Part shown: one piece after another, positions 1 through 10,296 of the stretch
Layout: each line of letters starts with the position of its first letter
How positions within the stretch are numbered: position 1 is the first letter of the stretch
Assembly (NCBI GenBank): GCA_024516035.1
Contig: CM044960.1
Coordinates: 20,786,668 to 20,850,667, forward strand
Source of the DNA: Bactericera cockerelli
Lineage: Eukaryota; Arthropoda; Insecta; Hemiptera; Triozidae
Direction: 5' to 3'
DNA: 64,000 bases
The notes under the pieces: generated by a model
Told to the model about the DNA's origin: nothing
Database searches by the model: none
The model's input: the letters and a program-made list of their open reading frames with translations, nothing else
Made by a program: the position numbers and the translations under genes

Positions 1-47
1 TCCTCATCCAGCTCGGGGGTGGCGCCGATGTAACATTTCTCGAACGG
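1..47 (-). CDS. Nbea: Neurobeachin (rugose/Nbea) exon, partial at window edge
   Basis: This is the most downstream exon in the window and is cut by the window start. Read on the minus strand from the acceptor (AG at 48-49, context tgtcttgtttcag) it gives PFEKCYIGATPELDE in phase 0, then two bases of the next codon. The previous exon ends in phase 0 with STNE, and the joined string STNE-PFEKC..IGATPELDE matches the concanavalin-A-like lectin domain of neurobeachin/LRBA proteins. These are very large BEACH-domain scaffolds involved in vesicle trafficking and PKA anchoring. The remaining exons (armadillo, PH-BEACH, WD40) must lie to the left of the window. A SINE starts only 20 bp upstream of this exon. 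Confidence 0.93.
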
Positions 48-67
48 CTGAAACAAGACACACAACA

Positions 68-226
68 CGTTAAAGTTTTTTAAGTTATCATATTTATGTT
101 AATCACTTTCGTGATATCACAACTACTCAAACTCGCTTTACGAAATCTACGCTGAAACCGGGACTTGAACCACCGACCTCCAGGTTACAAGTCCGCCGCC
201 TTATCGATCAAGCTACTGAGCTTGGT
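68..226 (-). mobile_element. tRNA-derived SINE (family 1), full length
   Basis: On the minus strand there is a tRNA-like head with an A-box-like stretch (agtagcttgatcgataagg) and a B box (ggttcaagtcc). The body ends in tcacgaaagtgattaac-type sequence. It is flanked by a perfect 10-bp target-site duplication, acacacaaca, at 58-67 and 227-236. Related copies are at 280-363, 24871-25019 and 56025-56100. Its 3' end lies 20 bp from the acceptor-proximal end of the exon at 1-47. Confidence 0.88.
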
Positions 227-279
227 ACACACAACAGGTTTGACTGCTTAATGGTGCGTTTGCATTCAGTAGGTGATCA

Positions 280-363
280 GACCGACCTCAGTAGCTTGAT
301 CGATAAGGCGGCGGACTTGTAACCTAGAGGTCGGTGGTTCAAGTCCCGATTTTCAGCGTAGAA
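280..363 (+). mobile_element. SINE family 1, head-only fragment
   Basis: Only the tRNA-like head is present (cagtagcttgatcgataagg, then ggttcaagtcccg), in opposite orientation to the SINE at 68-226. Together they form an inverted repeat (about 149-220 against 287-361) of some 70 bp per arm with a spacer of about 65 bp. Confidence 0.8.
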
Positions 364-1547
364 CAATTTAATTCTGATAACTTTTAACGACAAGATCTAT
401 TGGTTTCCAATATTTTGCTAGTGAGCTCAATCAAATGCTCTACTTTGTTAGATTCTACATAACAAATTGAAAACCCTGTAGAACATTTATATCTCTCAGC
501 GTGCGTATCATGCCGTCTAACACCTATTCCACTTTAATTCCAAAGGATATTATGCAAGGGTATCCGACCTTTTCCCTCCCAGAGGATATTAAAGTATTTA
601 TTTTGGTAATTTTAAAATGTTTAATGTCTCTTTTCTTCCTTCTCTGTTTTTTCTCAATTTGAACCCCCCTCCCCACAAGCTCTTCAGTTTTTCATTACTT
701 CCCGCCTCGCGTCATCTCCCAGACTTTTCACCTTTATCCTACCTACAACCTATACACTAAATGTATATTGTATTCATGATAATTATTCCACGAAATTTTA
801 GGAGGGTAAAAAGAGGGTAGCGCATGAAATTTGTGTAATTATTTTACTTCTCAAAATTTTCGGCGCTTACCTTGAATTTGAGTAGATGAAATAATTAGAA
901 AGTCATTGCCATGTACTAATTGGGAAATTTAATTAGTGATATTTGTTAAAAGGTTTCATGAGACTCTTGAAACAGTACAGCAATTACTAAATTACATACA
1001 TGAAAACATTAACTAACAAATGAACAACTATGCATTAACATCGTATGTATGTAGAAATATTGTAAGTACAAGAATTATCATACACTACTTGGGAAAAAAG
1101 TACCACTAGGCTAATATTTAAGATCAATTACTATAACTTGCGCTGGAAGCTGTACAAACGGCTTACTTACGGTAAAAAGGGATTTTTTTAAAAATGAAAT
1201 CAGCTTCCTACAACTTCCTTGTTTTTATAGGAATATCAACTACCTACTCATTATTTGAACATCACTTGATAGAAATTCGAAAGAAAATCAGCTTGCTTGA
1301 AAAACTTCCTAGTTATTTTTGTTCGTTTTAAACAGGCGTGCAAAAAATAATCAGCCTAAAATTAGCAGCAATAAGAACTAACATTAGTAAAGTAAATAAC
1401 TTGTAGAACAATTAAAACTGTTTTTGTCTCTATTTGAGCACAGGAAACAACAGACTTTCATTTTTTTTTTTTTTTTTGTTTTTTTTTTTTCAAGGTACTT
1501 TATTTGTATTTTTATAAATCAATTTCCTGTTGTATATTATAACTTAC

Positions 1548-1667
1548 CTCATTAGTGGACACGAACCAGGCCATTTCGGTGCTTGACGCTAGTTGACCGT
1601 TCACAAAGCATTTTATTTCACTTTTCGTCCATCGGTTATAGATATAAACTATCGCAATCATGTACCA
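1548..1667 (-). CDS. Nbea: Neurobeachin (rugose/Nbea) exon
   Basis: The exon has 120 bp, exactly 40 codons in phase 0. The acceptor is at 1668-1670 (cttatttcag) and the donor GT at 1546-1547 (gaggtaagtt). The translation starts [17 protein letters not shown] and ends MAWFVSTNE. The WYMI.IV.IYNRW and CFVNGQL strings are diagnostic of the concanavalin-A-like lectin domain of neurobeachin/LRBA. It follows FQPRK of exon 3965-4091 and precedes PFEKC of exon 1-47 without gap, matching known family members in length. Both splice sites are strong. An unrelated 100-residue plus-strand reading frame overlaps it and is a shadow. Confidence 0.97.
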
Positions 1668-3964
1668 CTGAAATAAGTCAGAGAAAACACAAAAAAATCA
1701 ACCATATGAAATTATTTAAAAGGACAGGTACATTTATTTCAGTTTACATACTGGAGGTACGACCCAGAAAAGTTTTGCCGAAGTGTGCTTATCCATTGTT
1801 TTGTTGTATTCGTAAAATGTACCTTTATCCTGAAAAATTCTCATACCACTCAATAATGTTCCTACATACAATAAAATGGATCTAAAATAACAATCCGATT
1901 CTGATTCGCCAACAAAGTAACTAGTCAAGGTAAAGGTGTCTGTCAATTATTTTATCCAAGCTCTAATATTGACAACTTTCAAGACAGATATTGAAAAAAT
2001 CCAAACAGAAAGAGTCTTCACAGAGAAGAAAAACACGGTGGGCACGGGGACGCAAAAAAAGGAGCGTGGGTGAGAATTTAAAATTTAAAAGCAAATATAG
2101 GAATGGGAGGATGATAGGGCAAGGTGATAACCCGAGGGACAGCGGGGATGTAATACACCTCAACATGAGAAGAAAGACATCTCCCCCAGTGAATTATCTC
2201 GTAACTGTATCTACAGCATGAGAAGGCGAGTAATTTATTACCCTTGCCATGCAAGTTCCTGTGTGTACTTTCAGTGCGAGCTTGGTTTCGGTGTGAATGC
2301 CACGAAAAGGATAAAGAGAGAGAAGAGAGTAATGAGGTTAAATCTGAGGCGAGAGCAACACATAATGTATGTGCGATGTTACTTTAGAAAAAAGAAGAGA
2401 AAAATTCGTTTCCTGCCAAATCCTTTTCTAAGCATACATTTGCTAGTACACGAACGCTTTTGTTTACCAAGCTTAAAGTTAGAAATAATTTAAAAGGCAT
2501 AATACTAATTGTAATGCGTTACCAGTATTGTATGTTAAATTTTGTATCGGAATACTCGTATATTTCAAAATTAAAATATTAAAGATTGAATTTCTTTAAA
2601 AAAATTAAAGATTGAACAAATTTTTTTTTTTTATTAACATTAAAAAAAAAAAAAATTTTGTTCAATCTTTAATTTTTTTAAAGAAATTCAATCTTTAATA
2701 TTTTAATTAAAATATTAAAGATTGAAAAAAATTCGCGTTGACAAAAAAGCAATTTCGTAAACGTTCTTCGTATGGTAAAATTTAATGATTTAACGTCATA
2801 ACCAAGTGAAGCAGTAGTTGTTAAAGTATTACAAAAGAAGACATACTCCATGTAGCCCAATGGAACCATCCAGGATCACTACCAACTGTAAAAATTCTAC
2901 TCCCGGAAACTCCTCTGAGCTGCGTAACTGCTTTCGGCACTAATGCCCTAACTAAGGGGCGGGGTTATTGCCTGCGGCAATTTAGTTTGAACATTGAATA
3001 GGAAAATGTTTATGAGTATAATATGAAAGCAGACGAGACATGCAAGGAGGAGGAGGAGGATGAGAAGGAAGGGACAGTGAGTAAGAGAGAGCTCATGAGA
3101 TTTTTCTTAAACACAAAAGTTTAATTAAAAACTCCTGGTTTTTGAAAACCCTCGTCTGCTTTTTCCGGTGACATTTTCCAACTCTCAGTTGTCAGACAGA
3201 AATAGTGGAAAAGTTTGAATTAAACCACACTCGACACACGTTCATATACGTTCTTTCTATCTAGCTTTTCCCTTCCATTTATCTATCTAATTCTCTTTAG
3301 GTTAACCTATTTATCTTTTTTTTATCATTTTATTTATTTATTAACAATTTTGGATTTTTTACAAAGGTTCTTTGCCTGAGCTAATGATAAAAGCTTCTAA
3401 GAATTTGATCCTTCTCTTTCTTGTTATCCAACCAATCACTTATCTAACCACGATGATTAAATTCACAAATATCACGATACAGGCACATGGGTACATTGTA
3501 AATTCTATTCTATAGTTTGTAGTTTAAAAAGGAGGGGGACGTCTATAACCAAATTTTCAAAGTCCTATAATACACCCAATAGCATCAAAAATCATCAGGC
3601 TCTTGTACGTGTTCCAAAGCCTGAAAATTGTTCATTGCCCTGGAGGAAAGACTGAACATGTTGACACAGAAATACTTTGAATAATTAATATAAGTAATTA
3701 GGTAAGAAAAATTAATATCGAAATAAGGAGATGTTTCCTTTCTTACCTTATCTTTCCTTTTCTTATGTAATAGAAAGGAAATTAACGGAATGAACCAAAA
3801 ATATCAATAGTCAGTTTTCAGTCCCAAAACACGTTTTAGGGTCCCCAGAGCCTAAATCCAAAGTTTTCGATATTGGTCTATGTGTGTCTGTCTGTAAGTA
3901 AGTTATTTTTCAACACTCATAATGGAGTTATCAAATATATGATATAGATACTCATAGAACTTAC
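1668..3964 (-). other. Neurobeachin intron (2.3 kb)
   Basis: This GT-AG intron contains the AT-rich palindrome at 2570-2706. The rest is mostly unique-looking AT-rich sequence, and purine-rich around 3040-3100. Several 60-90 residue frames in 1730-2490 have no recognisable domains and no splice or start context, so I treat them as chance. Confidence 0.8.
2570..2706. repeat. Long AT-rich palindrome (hairpin)
   Basis: The arms at about 2571-2632 and 2642-2706 are near-perfect reverse complements built on aatattaaagattgaa and aaattaaagattgaac. They are separated by a short loop of about 9 bp (attaacatt). A third partial copy (aatattaaagattgaa) follows at 2711-2726. Predicted stem about 60 bp. 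Confidence 0.88.
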
Positions 3965-4091
3965 CTTCCTGGGTTGAAACTCGTACTTGACGCAATGCTG
4001 GAATCCTTTGCCCTTCATTTTCATAGAGGTCAGGACGAGGCAGTTACCCACGAAGTGCGCGGTGTAGCCAACACCCTTCCCGGTTTTGAAA
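3965..4091 (-). CDS. Nbea: Neurobeachin (rugose/Nbea) exon
   Basis: The exon has 127 bp. The acceptor is at 4092-4094 (tatttcag) and the donor GT at 3963-3964 (aaggtaagttc). Its first base completes a codon with the two last bases (AG) of exon 6747-6868, and 42 full codons follow. The translation runs [17 protein letters not shown] ... [20 protein letters not shown]. The [12 protein letters not shown] and [15 protein letters not shown] motifs are the core beta-strands of the neurobeachin lectin-like domain. Exon length and end phase fit the neighbours exactly. Confidence 0.97.
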
Positions 4092-4554
4092 CTGAAATAG
4101 AAAAGCAAGTTTTTTTCTTCAACAACTGTCATTGTATTTGTAATCAGAGTATGGCAGAAAATATTCAGAGTCTTGTGGTCAGTTTCATGTCGATTGAGCT
4201 GCTTTAGACACACAGGTGTTTTTGTAAAAAAATAAACAGTATAGTTGGTTTTGAAAAAACACTAAAAATTGGAATATTGGGTTTGTTAATTTTAAAGCCC
4301 TTTCTATATCCTTCTCTTGTGGCCTGGGAAAAGTATGCTAATTTACAACCTTTATCGCCCATATCAGCACCTGTTTGCACATGAGTATGCCGTATTTATT
4401 CAGGAGCAAAATAAAGTTAGTTCTACAAATTGACGGGGTGAATCAGAATTAACTTAATCACAACCGAATATTTGTATCCCTTGAGGGTAAAATCATTGCT
4501 CAAGGTGTTCGAGTGATAACTGATCTCCACACGAAATATCCATGCACTAGTATG

Positions 4555-4588
4555 AGTAATTACGGGCCTTGTGTGGCCCGTAATTACT
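4555..4588. repeat. Perfect 14-bp stem-loop
   Basis: The sequence agtaattacgggcc at 4555-4568 is the exact reverse complement of 4575-4588, with a 6-base loop (ttgtgt). It abuts the 3' end of the minus-strand SINE at 4589-4694 and may belong to it. Confidence 0.75.
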
Positions 4589-4694
4589 ATATTCATATTT
4601 AACTCATACAGAGTCGAAAATTGGGACTCCCCTGCGATTTGAATCCAGGCCCTAAAATAGTCGGCTACACCATTCAGTCACGGTGACTACTCGA
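4589..4694 (-). mobile_element. tRNA-derived SINE (family 2), diverged partial copy
   Basis: The minus-strand head begins gtagtcaccgtgactgaatg and carries a B-box-like ggattcaaatc. The head resembles the SINEs at 11331-11630 and 23964-24277, but the body is shorter and diverged. Confidence 0.65.
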
Positions 4695-5481
4695 TAATAC
4701 ATACACATAAACAAACTAGAATTTATGAAACATCTGGGCTACTGTTGGAATCCTCATGTTTCCAAAGTATCACGGGAACCACCCTGTACGTACAGTATAC
4801 AGCAAGAACAACTAGCACGGTTATACCTGGCGGTATCATAAAGTTTAATAAAAACAACAAAACTGTTCATTTGATACAAATTAAACAAGGAACGAGATAC
4901 TGCAGGGAGGTCAGTGGGTAGAGGCCCGGGGCGCCATTTCCATGTATAATTGTGCTGACTCAACCTGCGTGTAATTAACGCTGCACGATGAAAACATTAG
5001 TTGAGAAATTAGTAATGAACACTAGTTTCACCCCGTGTACACGAAATGTATTTCTGTTCAAACAAAAGAATGACAAAACCTCTTGCCGAATGGAATATTA
5101 TTTTGTGGTGAAGTGAATGTTGCAGGTTTGAATATTATTTCATTCAAAGAGTGGGTATGTATACTCGTATATTTTATGTTGAACTTTCAAGCATCATTGA
5201 AGTACAAAAGGTAAAATTTAAGCTTCTTTTCAAATTTATTTTGTGACAACATGAGAGAGAGCCTAGGTTGCAAAGACATACATACATAACATTTTTCATT
5301 TTATTCATCTGAATTTTAAAATATAACTTTGTTAGCTATTTAAACAGGCCAGAATGAAAGACATTTTAAAACTCCACTTATGTAGCTGACTACAAAGAGA
5401 AAAATTAAATGTTAATTTTAAAATGGCACGCTTAATTTTCTTCACTGTTACTGTGGAGCAAAAAGTTCTTGTTATTTGTAA

Positions 5482-5699
5482 CTAGCGGGCTGTCGCCCGC
5501 TTTGCGGGCCGAGGCATGGCCGTGAAAGCAAAAAGTCCTTTTTCGCCAATGGCAGGTGTTGTAGTTAGAATTTCGAAAAATCTTATTGCACATCTAGACT
5601 ATAAGACAAAGCTACCTACCAAATTTCAGCTTCCTAGGACTTACGGTTTGGGCTGTAGAGCGATGATCAGTCAGTGACTTTGACATTTATATATTAAGA
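5482..5699 (-). mobile_element. Non-autonomous Helitron, 218 bp
   Basis: On the minus strand the element starts TCTTAATATATAAATG after a flanking A and ends GCCCGCTAG before a flanking T. A 3'-terminal hairpin (gcgggc-gaca-gcccgc) lies just before the CTAG terminus. 5' TC, 3' hairpin plus CTRR, and insertion between A and T without duplication are the Helitron hallmarks. A second copy lies at 31336-31574. It has no coding capacity. Confidence 0.9.
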
Positions 5700-5916
5700 T
5701 TCTGACCAAATTTAGATTTTTAAACTATTACAAGAAGTGTCCAAAATCTAAAATAATTGATCATTTCAATTTAATAAGATTGAGATAACAATAATGGATA
5801 AATGACATTTTCAATAGTTTATATTGTTTGTGATTGATTTGGTAAATACTTCAATAAATATAAATTAAAAAGTAATTTGAAAAAAGAAATAAAAAATCTG
5901 GTGTAAACATCACACG

Positions 5917-6374
5917 ACTTTCCTTGTCCCCCAAAAAGAAGTCGAATTCCGCCACTGGTGACTCAACGGTAACGGATAGTTAAAAATCAGTGCCAAATTC
6001 GTAATCAGCACCTTAAAATCATTGGATTTGATATGTCGCAACCCCCATCTAGGGTAAATAATAAAAAAGTTAGTCCAAGCGGGTCCCCCCAAAATACCGG
6101 TAAATTGAGGCCGGGTTCCAAAAAGTTCAAGATATCAAAAAAATGATGAGAATAGACCCCTATTATTTTTTTAATCCGAGAAAATGTTGTTCACTAACTT
6201 TTTTTGTATCTTTAACCAATTTAAAGAAGCGGCGCTTGCGGCTAATATTTGCGGCCCTGCGGCCGCAGAATGCGGCCTATTTCAACCAAAAGTTTCATGG
6301 TTTGTCTGGTGTGTAAAATAAATTACCATACCAAATTTCAAGTCTCTAGCTCTTACCGTTCTCGAGATATCCTG

Positions 6375-6406
<32 letters not shown>

Positions 6407-6407
6407 A

Positions 6408-6477
<70 letters not shown>

Positions 6478-6631
6478 CACACACACAGACAGACAGACGC
6501 ACGGACCAATGGCTGAAAACAACTTTTTTGGTATCCTGAGGCTATGATTTGTCCAGAAATGTGAAAAACTGGGTAGGTCAAATTTTCGACGAATACAATA
6601 CTTTCCTTATTATAGGATAAGGAAAGTAAAA
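5917..6631 (-). mobile_element. Unclassified interspersed repeat containing a CA tract
   Basis: Ends read actttccttgtcc at the left and ataaggaaagt at the right. The right end itself forms a hairpin (actttccttat-loop-ataaggaaagt, about 6599-6627). The interior carries text typical of insect non-coding transposons (accaaatttcaagtc..., taccgttctcgagatatcc) and the CA microsatellite. It may be a Helitron-like relic; boundaries and strand are tentative. Confidence 0.45.
6377..6487. repeat. (CA)n microsatellite
   Basis: About 110 bp of nearly uninterrupted CA dinucleotides, followed by (cagacaga)n. The 96-99 residue frames of His/Thr or Cys/Val across it are artefacts. Confidence 0.97.
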
Positions 6632-6746
6632 AAAAAGGGAATTGAGAATTTTATGTACATTATGAAATATAAACATTCGAAAAGGAAAAAAATCATTAAT
6701 TAGGTACCTGATTAATTTTAAAAAATCTACGAATACTCAAACTCAC

Positions 6747-6868
6747 CTGTACAAATATGGCTTCTCTCGTTCTATATTCACAGAATTGATTGGATCTAAT
6801 CTAAACCACGTCGTAAATGTGAACCCATTCTCATGGGGCCATTTGGCTAAAGGTGGCAGCACCATGGC
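6747..6868 (-). CDS. Nbea: Neurobeachin (rugose/Nbea) exon
   Basis: The exon has 122 bp: 40 codons in phase 0 plus AG, which is completed in exon 3965-4091. The acceptor AG is at 6869-6870 (tttatttcgcag) and the donor GT at 6745-6746 (caggtgagttt). The translation begins [20 protein letters not shown] and ends in REKPYLY. The LPP.AKWP..NGFT..TWFR.DP string marks the start of the concanavalin-A-like lectin domain in neurobeachin/LRBA. Spacing from exon 10595-10690 ([16 protein letters not shown]) equals that of vertebrate family members, so no exon is missing between them. Confidence 0.97.
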
Positions 6869-7094
6869 CTGCGAAATAAACAGGAATTATTGTGTTTGAT
6901 TAATAAAGCAAGATATTTAAAGGAATGAAGTTGGCCCCTCTGGCCCCGACATGGGGGCCGGTAACAAAAATCGACCCCACTCTAAAAGAAGGTCTTATTA
7001 ATAATAATAATAATAATAATATCACCGGGTTTACCGGTTCATTTATTAGCCCGGTTCACCGTACAAAATTTTAAGTTTGCCGAAGGAGGCATTC

Positions 7095-7131
7095 GAAAGT
7101 TATTCAGGGGTTTCCAGACTTTTGCCCCACC
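7095..7131 (-). mobile_element. Solo terminal sequence of a TA-type DNA transposon
   Basis: The minus strand reads tata-cagggtggggcaaaagtctgg. The CAGGGTG start next to TA dinucleotides resembles mariner/MITE-like termini and the neighbouring element at 7261. No partner end was found. Confidence 0.4.
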
Positions 7132-7260
7132 CTGTATATGTTGTATATTGTATATTTTGTATAATTGTGTAGCTCTCCTTTTTTTTTTTTTTTCTTTTCT
7201 TTTTTTTCTATGTTATTTGTAAATAAAACTTGATCAAATATGTTTAAAAAAAAATATATA

Positions 7261-8145
7261 CAGGGTGAGCATAAAGTCTCACCCCACCCCCCGTATCTCG
7301 AGAATGGCTGAAAATACAAGAAAACACAAAATACCGTATTCCTTAATTTTTGGGGGGATTAATTTTCAGCCAAAAAAAAATTGCCTACAGGGCCCCAGTC
7401 AGGCTGGGCATGGACCAACTTTAAAATCTTAAATGGAATAGTATGTCTTGTGGCATATTGTTTTAAAGGTCTCATAGAGTGAATTTCATTACAACAAATT
7501 TCAGTGAGCTACGACTTACCGTTCTTGAGATACAGGGTCGGACGTCCTGCGTAATATCCATATATTTTGACCTATAACTCGTTGACCGTAAATTCCAGAA
7601 AAATGAAAATTGTTTATAATAACTTCTTATGGCGAGCACTTTCGGACAAGTTAAAACTTAATTTGTTTTTTTCGTTAAAATTTTTCGGACTGTTCGTCTG
7701 GCTGGCTGACGAAACCGACCAGAAACTAATATCAACAGAGTATTTTGAGTTATACCTTTTTCGACAGAGCTTGTCATAAGGAGTTATTATCAACTAATTT
7801 CATTTTTCTATAATTTACGGTTAACGAGTTATAGGTCAAAATATATGGATATTACACAGGACGTTCGACCCTGTAACTCAAGAACGGTAAGTTGTAGCTC
7901 ACTGAAAATTGTTGTAATGAACTTCTTTCTATGAGACCTTTAAAACAATATGCCACAAGACATACCATTCTATTTAAGATTTTAAAGTTGGTCCATGCCC
8001 AGCCTGACTGGGGCCGTGTATGTAAAAAATTTTTGGCTGGAAATTAATCCCCCTAAAAATTAAGGAATACGGGTTTTAGCGTTTTCTTGTATTTTCAGCC
8101 ATTCTCGAGATACGGGGGGTGGGGTGAGACTTTATGCTCACCCTG
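7261..8145. mobile_element. Foldback (long terminal inverted repeat) element 1, 885 bp
   Basis: It starts cagggtgagcataaagtctc and ends in the reverse complement, gagactttatgctcaccctg. The arms (about 7261-7625 and 7785-8145) are nearly identical inverted repeats of about 360 bp around a short loop. It is flanked by TATA at 7257-7260 and 8146-8149, giving a TA or TATA target duplication. There is no transposase. The 70-residue frame in the loop has no known domain. Confidence 0.9.
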
Positions 8146-8149
8146 TATA

Positions 8150-10296
8150 CAGTATGTTTCAGAAAAGGTGGCCACCCCCTCGTAACTTTTGAACGCGACG
8201 GAATTTTTCAATTCTATAAAGTCCTAGGTATAGGAAGTGCCCTATGGCCCATCCTGTGGTCATATTTATTTTTGGCCCCGGTCGGCCCTTCCGGCTTTTA
8301 GGCCATATTTTTTCATTTTTCTCACGAATTTTAAATGGAATGCTATATTTTTTATTCCTGTTAATTAAAGTCCAAGTTAGGCTGAGTATAATGAGCTTTT
8401 AAAATTTTCAAAAACCTTATCAGGGGCGGAGCTAGTAGGGTGCAAGTTTCAAAATTGTTACACCCTGTATTTCAGCGTTAGTTAGATTTTTTAGTACTTT
8501 TTTTATGTTCATAGGTTCAAAATATTGTTTTACACCATATGAAATCAAAAAAGTATTCTTGTTTACTTCTAATCAGGGTCATAGTAAGGTTTTTGTAAAA
8601 GTACTTTTTTTCTCACGTCAATTTTTCCGTAAATTAATAGTGTTCTCGAAATTGGAATTTTTAGATTTGAAAGTCTGCAGTGACATATGTTTTTTATGCT
8701 TGAAATCGAAAGAAAACTTAACGGAGAAGCGATTAAAATCATAAAAAAAGCCATTTAACCTGCTAGTTTTTTCACGACAGTGTCCGGTAAAGTGGGTGAA
8801 TTTCGTATTGGATTTTTTTGTTGTTGAGGAAACACAATTGGCATAGAAAATAAATAATACCTAATAAGGGAATAATACTTCAAATAACATAATTAAATGC
8901 GAAATTAAAGAAGATTATTTCTTCTAAATCAGTGCCGGATATTTTTTTCTCTCTCTCTCTCTCTCTCTCTCTTCGCCTCTTTAAAATAATTGAATTGGTT
9001 TAATTTTCACCCTCAAGAGTTTGGTACTTGACCTGGTATTTTTTTCTCTTAAATTTCGAGATAATTAGATTTTTATTTAGAGACCTGGTATTCATTACTA
9101 GCAAGACCAGTATGATTTTTTTTAAATTTGGGTTTAATATCGCGTTTCAACTGCATGGTCATATCATAACGGGGGTGTTACATTCCATTCGCAAGAAACT
9201 CACCAACCTCCTAAACACATTTATCTCACCCAGCCTGGGTTAGGCCGGAATGCCAGCATCACGAAGTCTTCTCCTCGCTGGACGTTGCTTAACTTCGGTG
9301 ATCCTACAAGAATCGTTGCATTCAAAACGCCATCGGACTGACTCCAGAATTATTGACAATGTGTTTTCTACAGATTTTACCAACTTACCAATGTCTCAAC
9401 AGGGGACCCCTAGGCCGACTTTAGAAGCAGCATTATCGGATAATTATTTTTGATACAACTTGAACTTTGAAAAGTGAAACAAAGAGAGAGAAAAAAAAAT
9501 ATCCGGCACTGATTTAGAAGAAATAATTTTCATTTAATTTCGCATTTAGTTATGTTTATTGAAGTAATATTCCTTTATTAGATATTATTTATTTTCTATG
9601 CCAATTGTGTTTCCTCAACAACAACAAAAAAATCCAATACGAAATTCACCCACTTTACCGGACACTGTCGTGAAAAAACTAGCAGGTTAAATGGCTAATT
9701 TTATGATTTTAATCGCTTCTCCGTTAAGTTTTTCTTTCGATTTCAAGCATAAAAACCATATGTCACAGCAGACTTTCACCTCTAAAAATGCCAATTTCGA
9801 GAACACCATTAATTTACGGAAAAATTGACGTGAGAAAAAAAGTACTTTTACAAAAACCTTACTATGACCCTGATTAGAAGTAAACAAGAATACTTTTTTG
9901 ATTTCATATGGTGTAAAACAATATTTTGAACCTATGAACATAAAAAAAGTACTAAAAAATCTAACTAACGCTGAAATACAGGGTGTAACAAATTTGAAAC
10001 TTGCACCCTACTAGCTCCGCCCCTGATAAGGTTTTTGAAAATTTTAAAAGCTCATTATACTCAACCTAACTTGGACTTTAATTAACAGGAATAAAAAATA
10101 TAGCATTCCATTTAAAATTCGTGAGAAAAATGAAAAAATATGGCCTAAAAGCCGGAAGGGCCGACCGGGGCCAAAAATAAATATGACCACAGGATGGGCC
10201 ATAGGGCACTTCCTATACCTAAGACTTTATAGAATTGAAAAATTCCGTCGCGTTCAAAAGTTACGAGGGGGTGGCCACCTTTTCTGAAACATACTG
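8150..10296. mobile_element. Foldback (long terminal inverted repeat) element 2, 2147 bp
   Basis: It starts cagtatgtttcagaaaagg and ends in its reverse complement. The arms at about 8150-8975 and 9478-10296 are roughly 820 bp each, highly similar, with a 500-bp loop that carries a CT tract and a copy of another repeat (9130-9345). TATA flanks it at 8146-8149 (shared with element 1) and 10297-10300. Mirror reading frames of 79 and 84 residues occur in the two arms but match nothing I recognise. Confidence 0.9.
9130..9345 (-). mobile_element. SINE-body repeat (family 4) inside foldback loop
   Basis: Shares atggtcatatcataacgggg, ctcacccagcctggg and cctcgctggacgttgctta with the copy at 27303-27512, and more distantly with 33308-33690, 40655-40705, 42132-42300 and 60236-60405. 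It lies entirely within the loop between the arms of foldback element 2. Confidence 0.7.

Larger units (their letters stand above)
48..1547 (-). other. Neurobeachin intron (1.5 kb)
   Basis: This is a GT-AG intron between exons 1548-1667 and 1-47. It contains a full SINE at 68-226 and an inverted SINE head at 280-363. The rest (about 365-1540) is AT-rich unique-looking sequence with a broken poly-T tract at 1461-1490. I see no coding exon in it. Confidence 0.85.
4092..6746 (-). other. Neurobeachin intron (2.65 kb)
   Basis: This GT-AG intron holds a short hairpin (4555-4588), a SINE (about 4589-4694), a Helitron (5482-5699) and an unclassified repeat with a long CA tract (5917-6631). The segments 4215-4550 and 4700-5480 are AT-rich with no feature I can name. 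Confidence 0.8.

Noticed and set aside
6249..6581. 96- and 99-residue frames across the CA tract
   Set aside because: Dinucleotide repeat translated in both senses.
8505..9941. Matching 79- and 84-residue frames in opposite orientation
   Set aside because: They are the same sequence in the two arms of foldback element 2. No recognisable domain, short, and no start or splice context.
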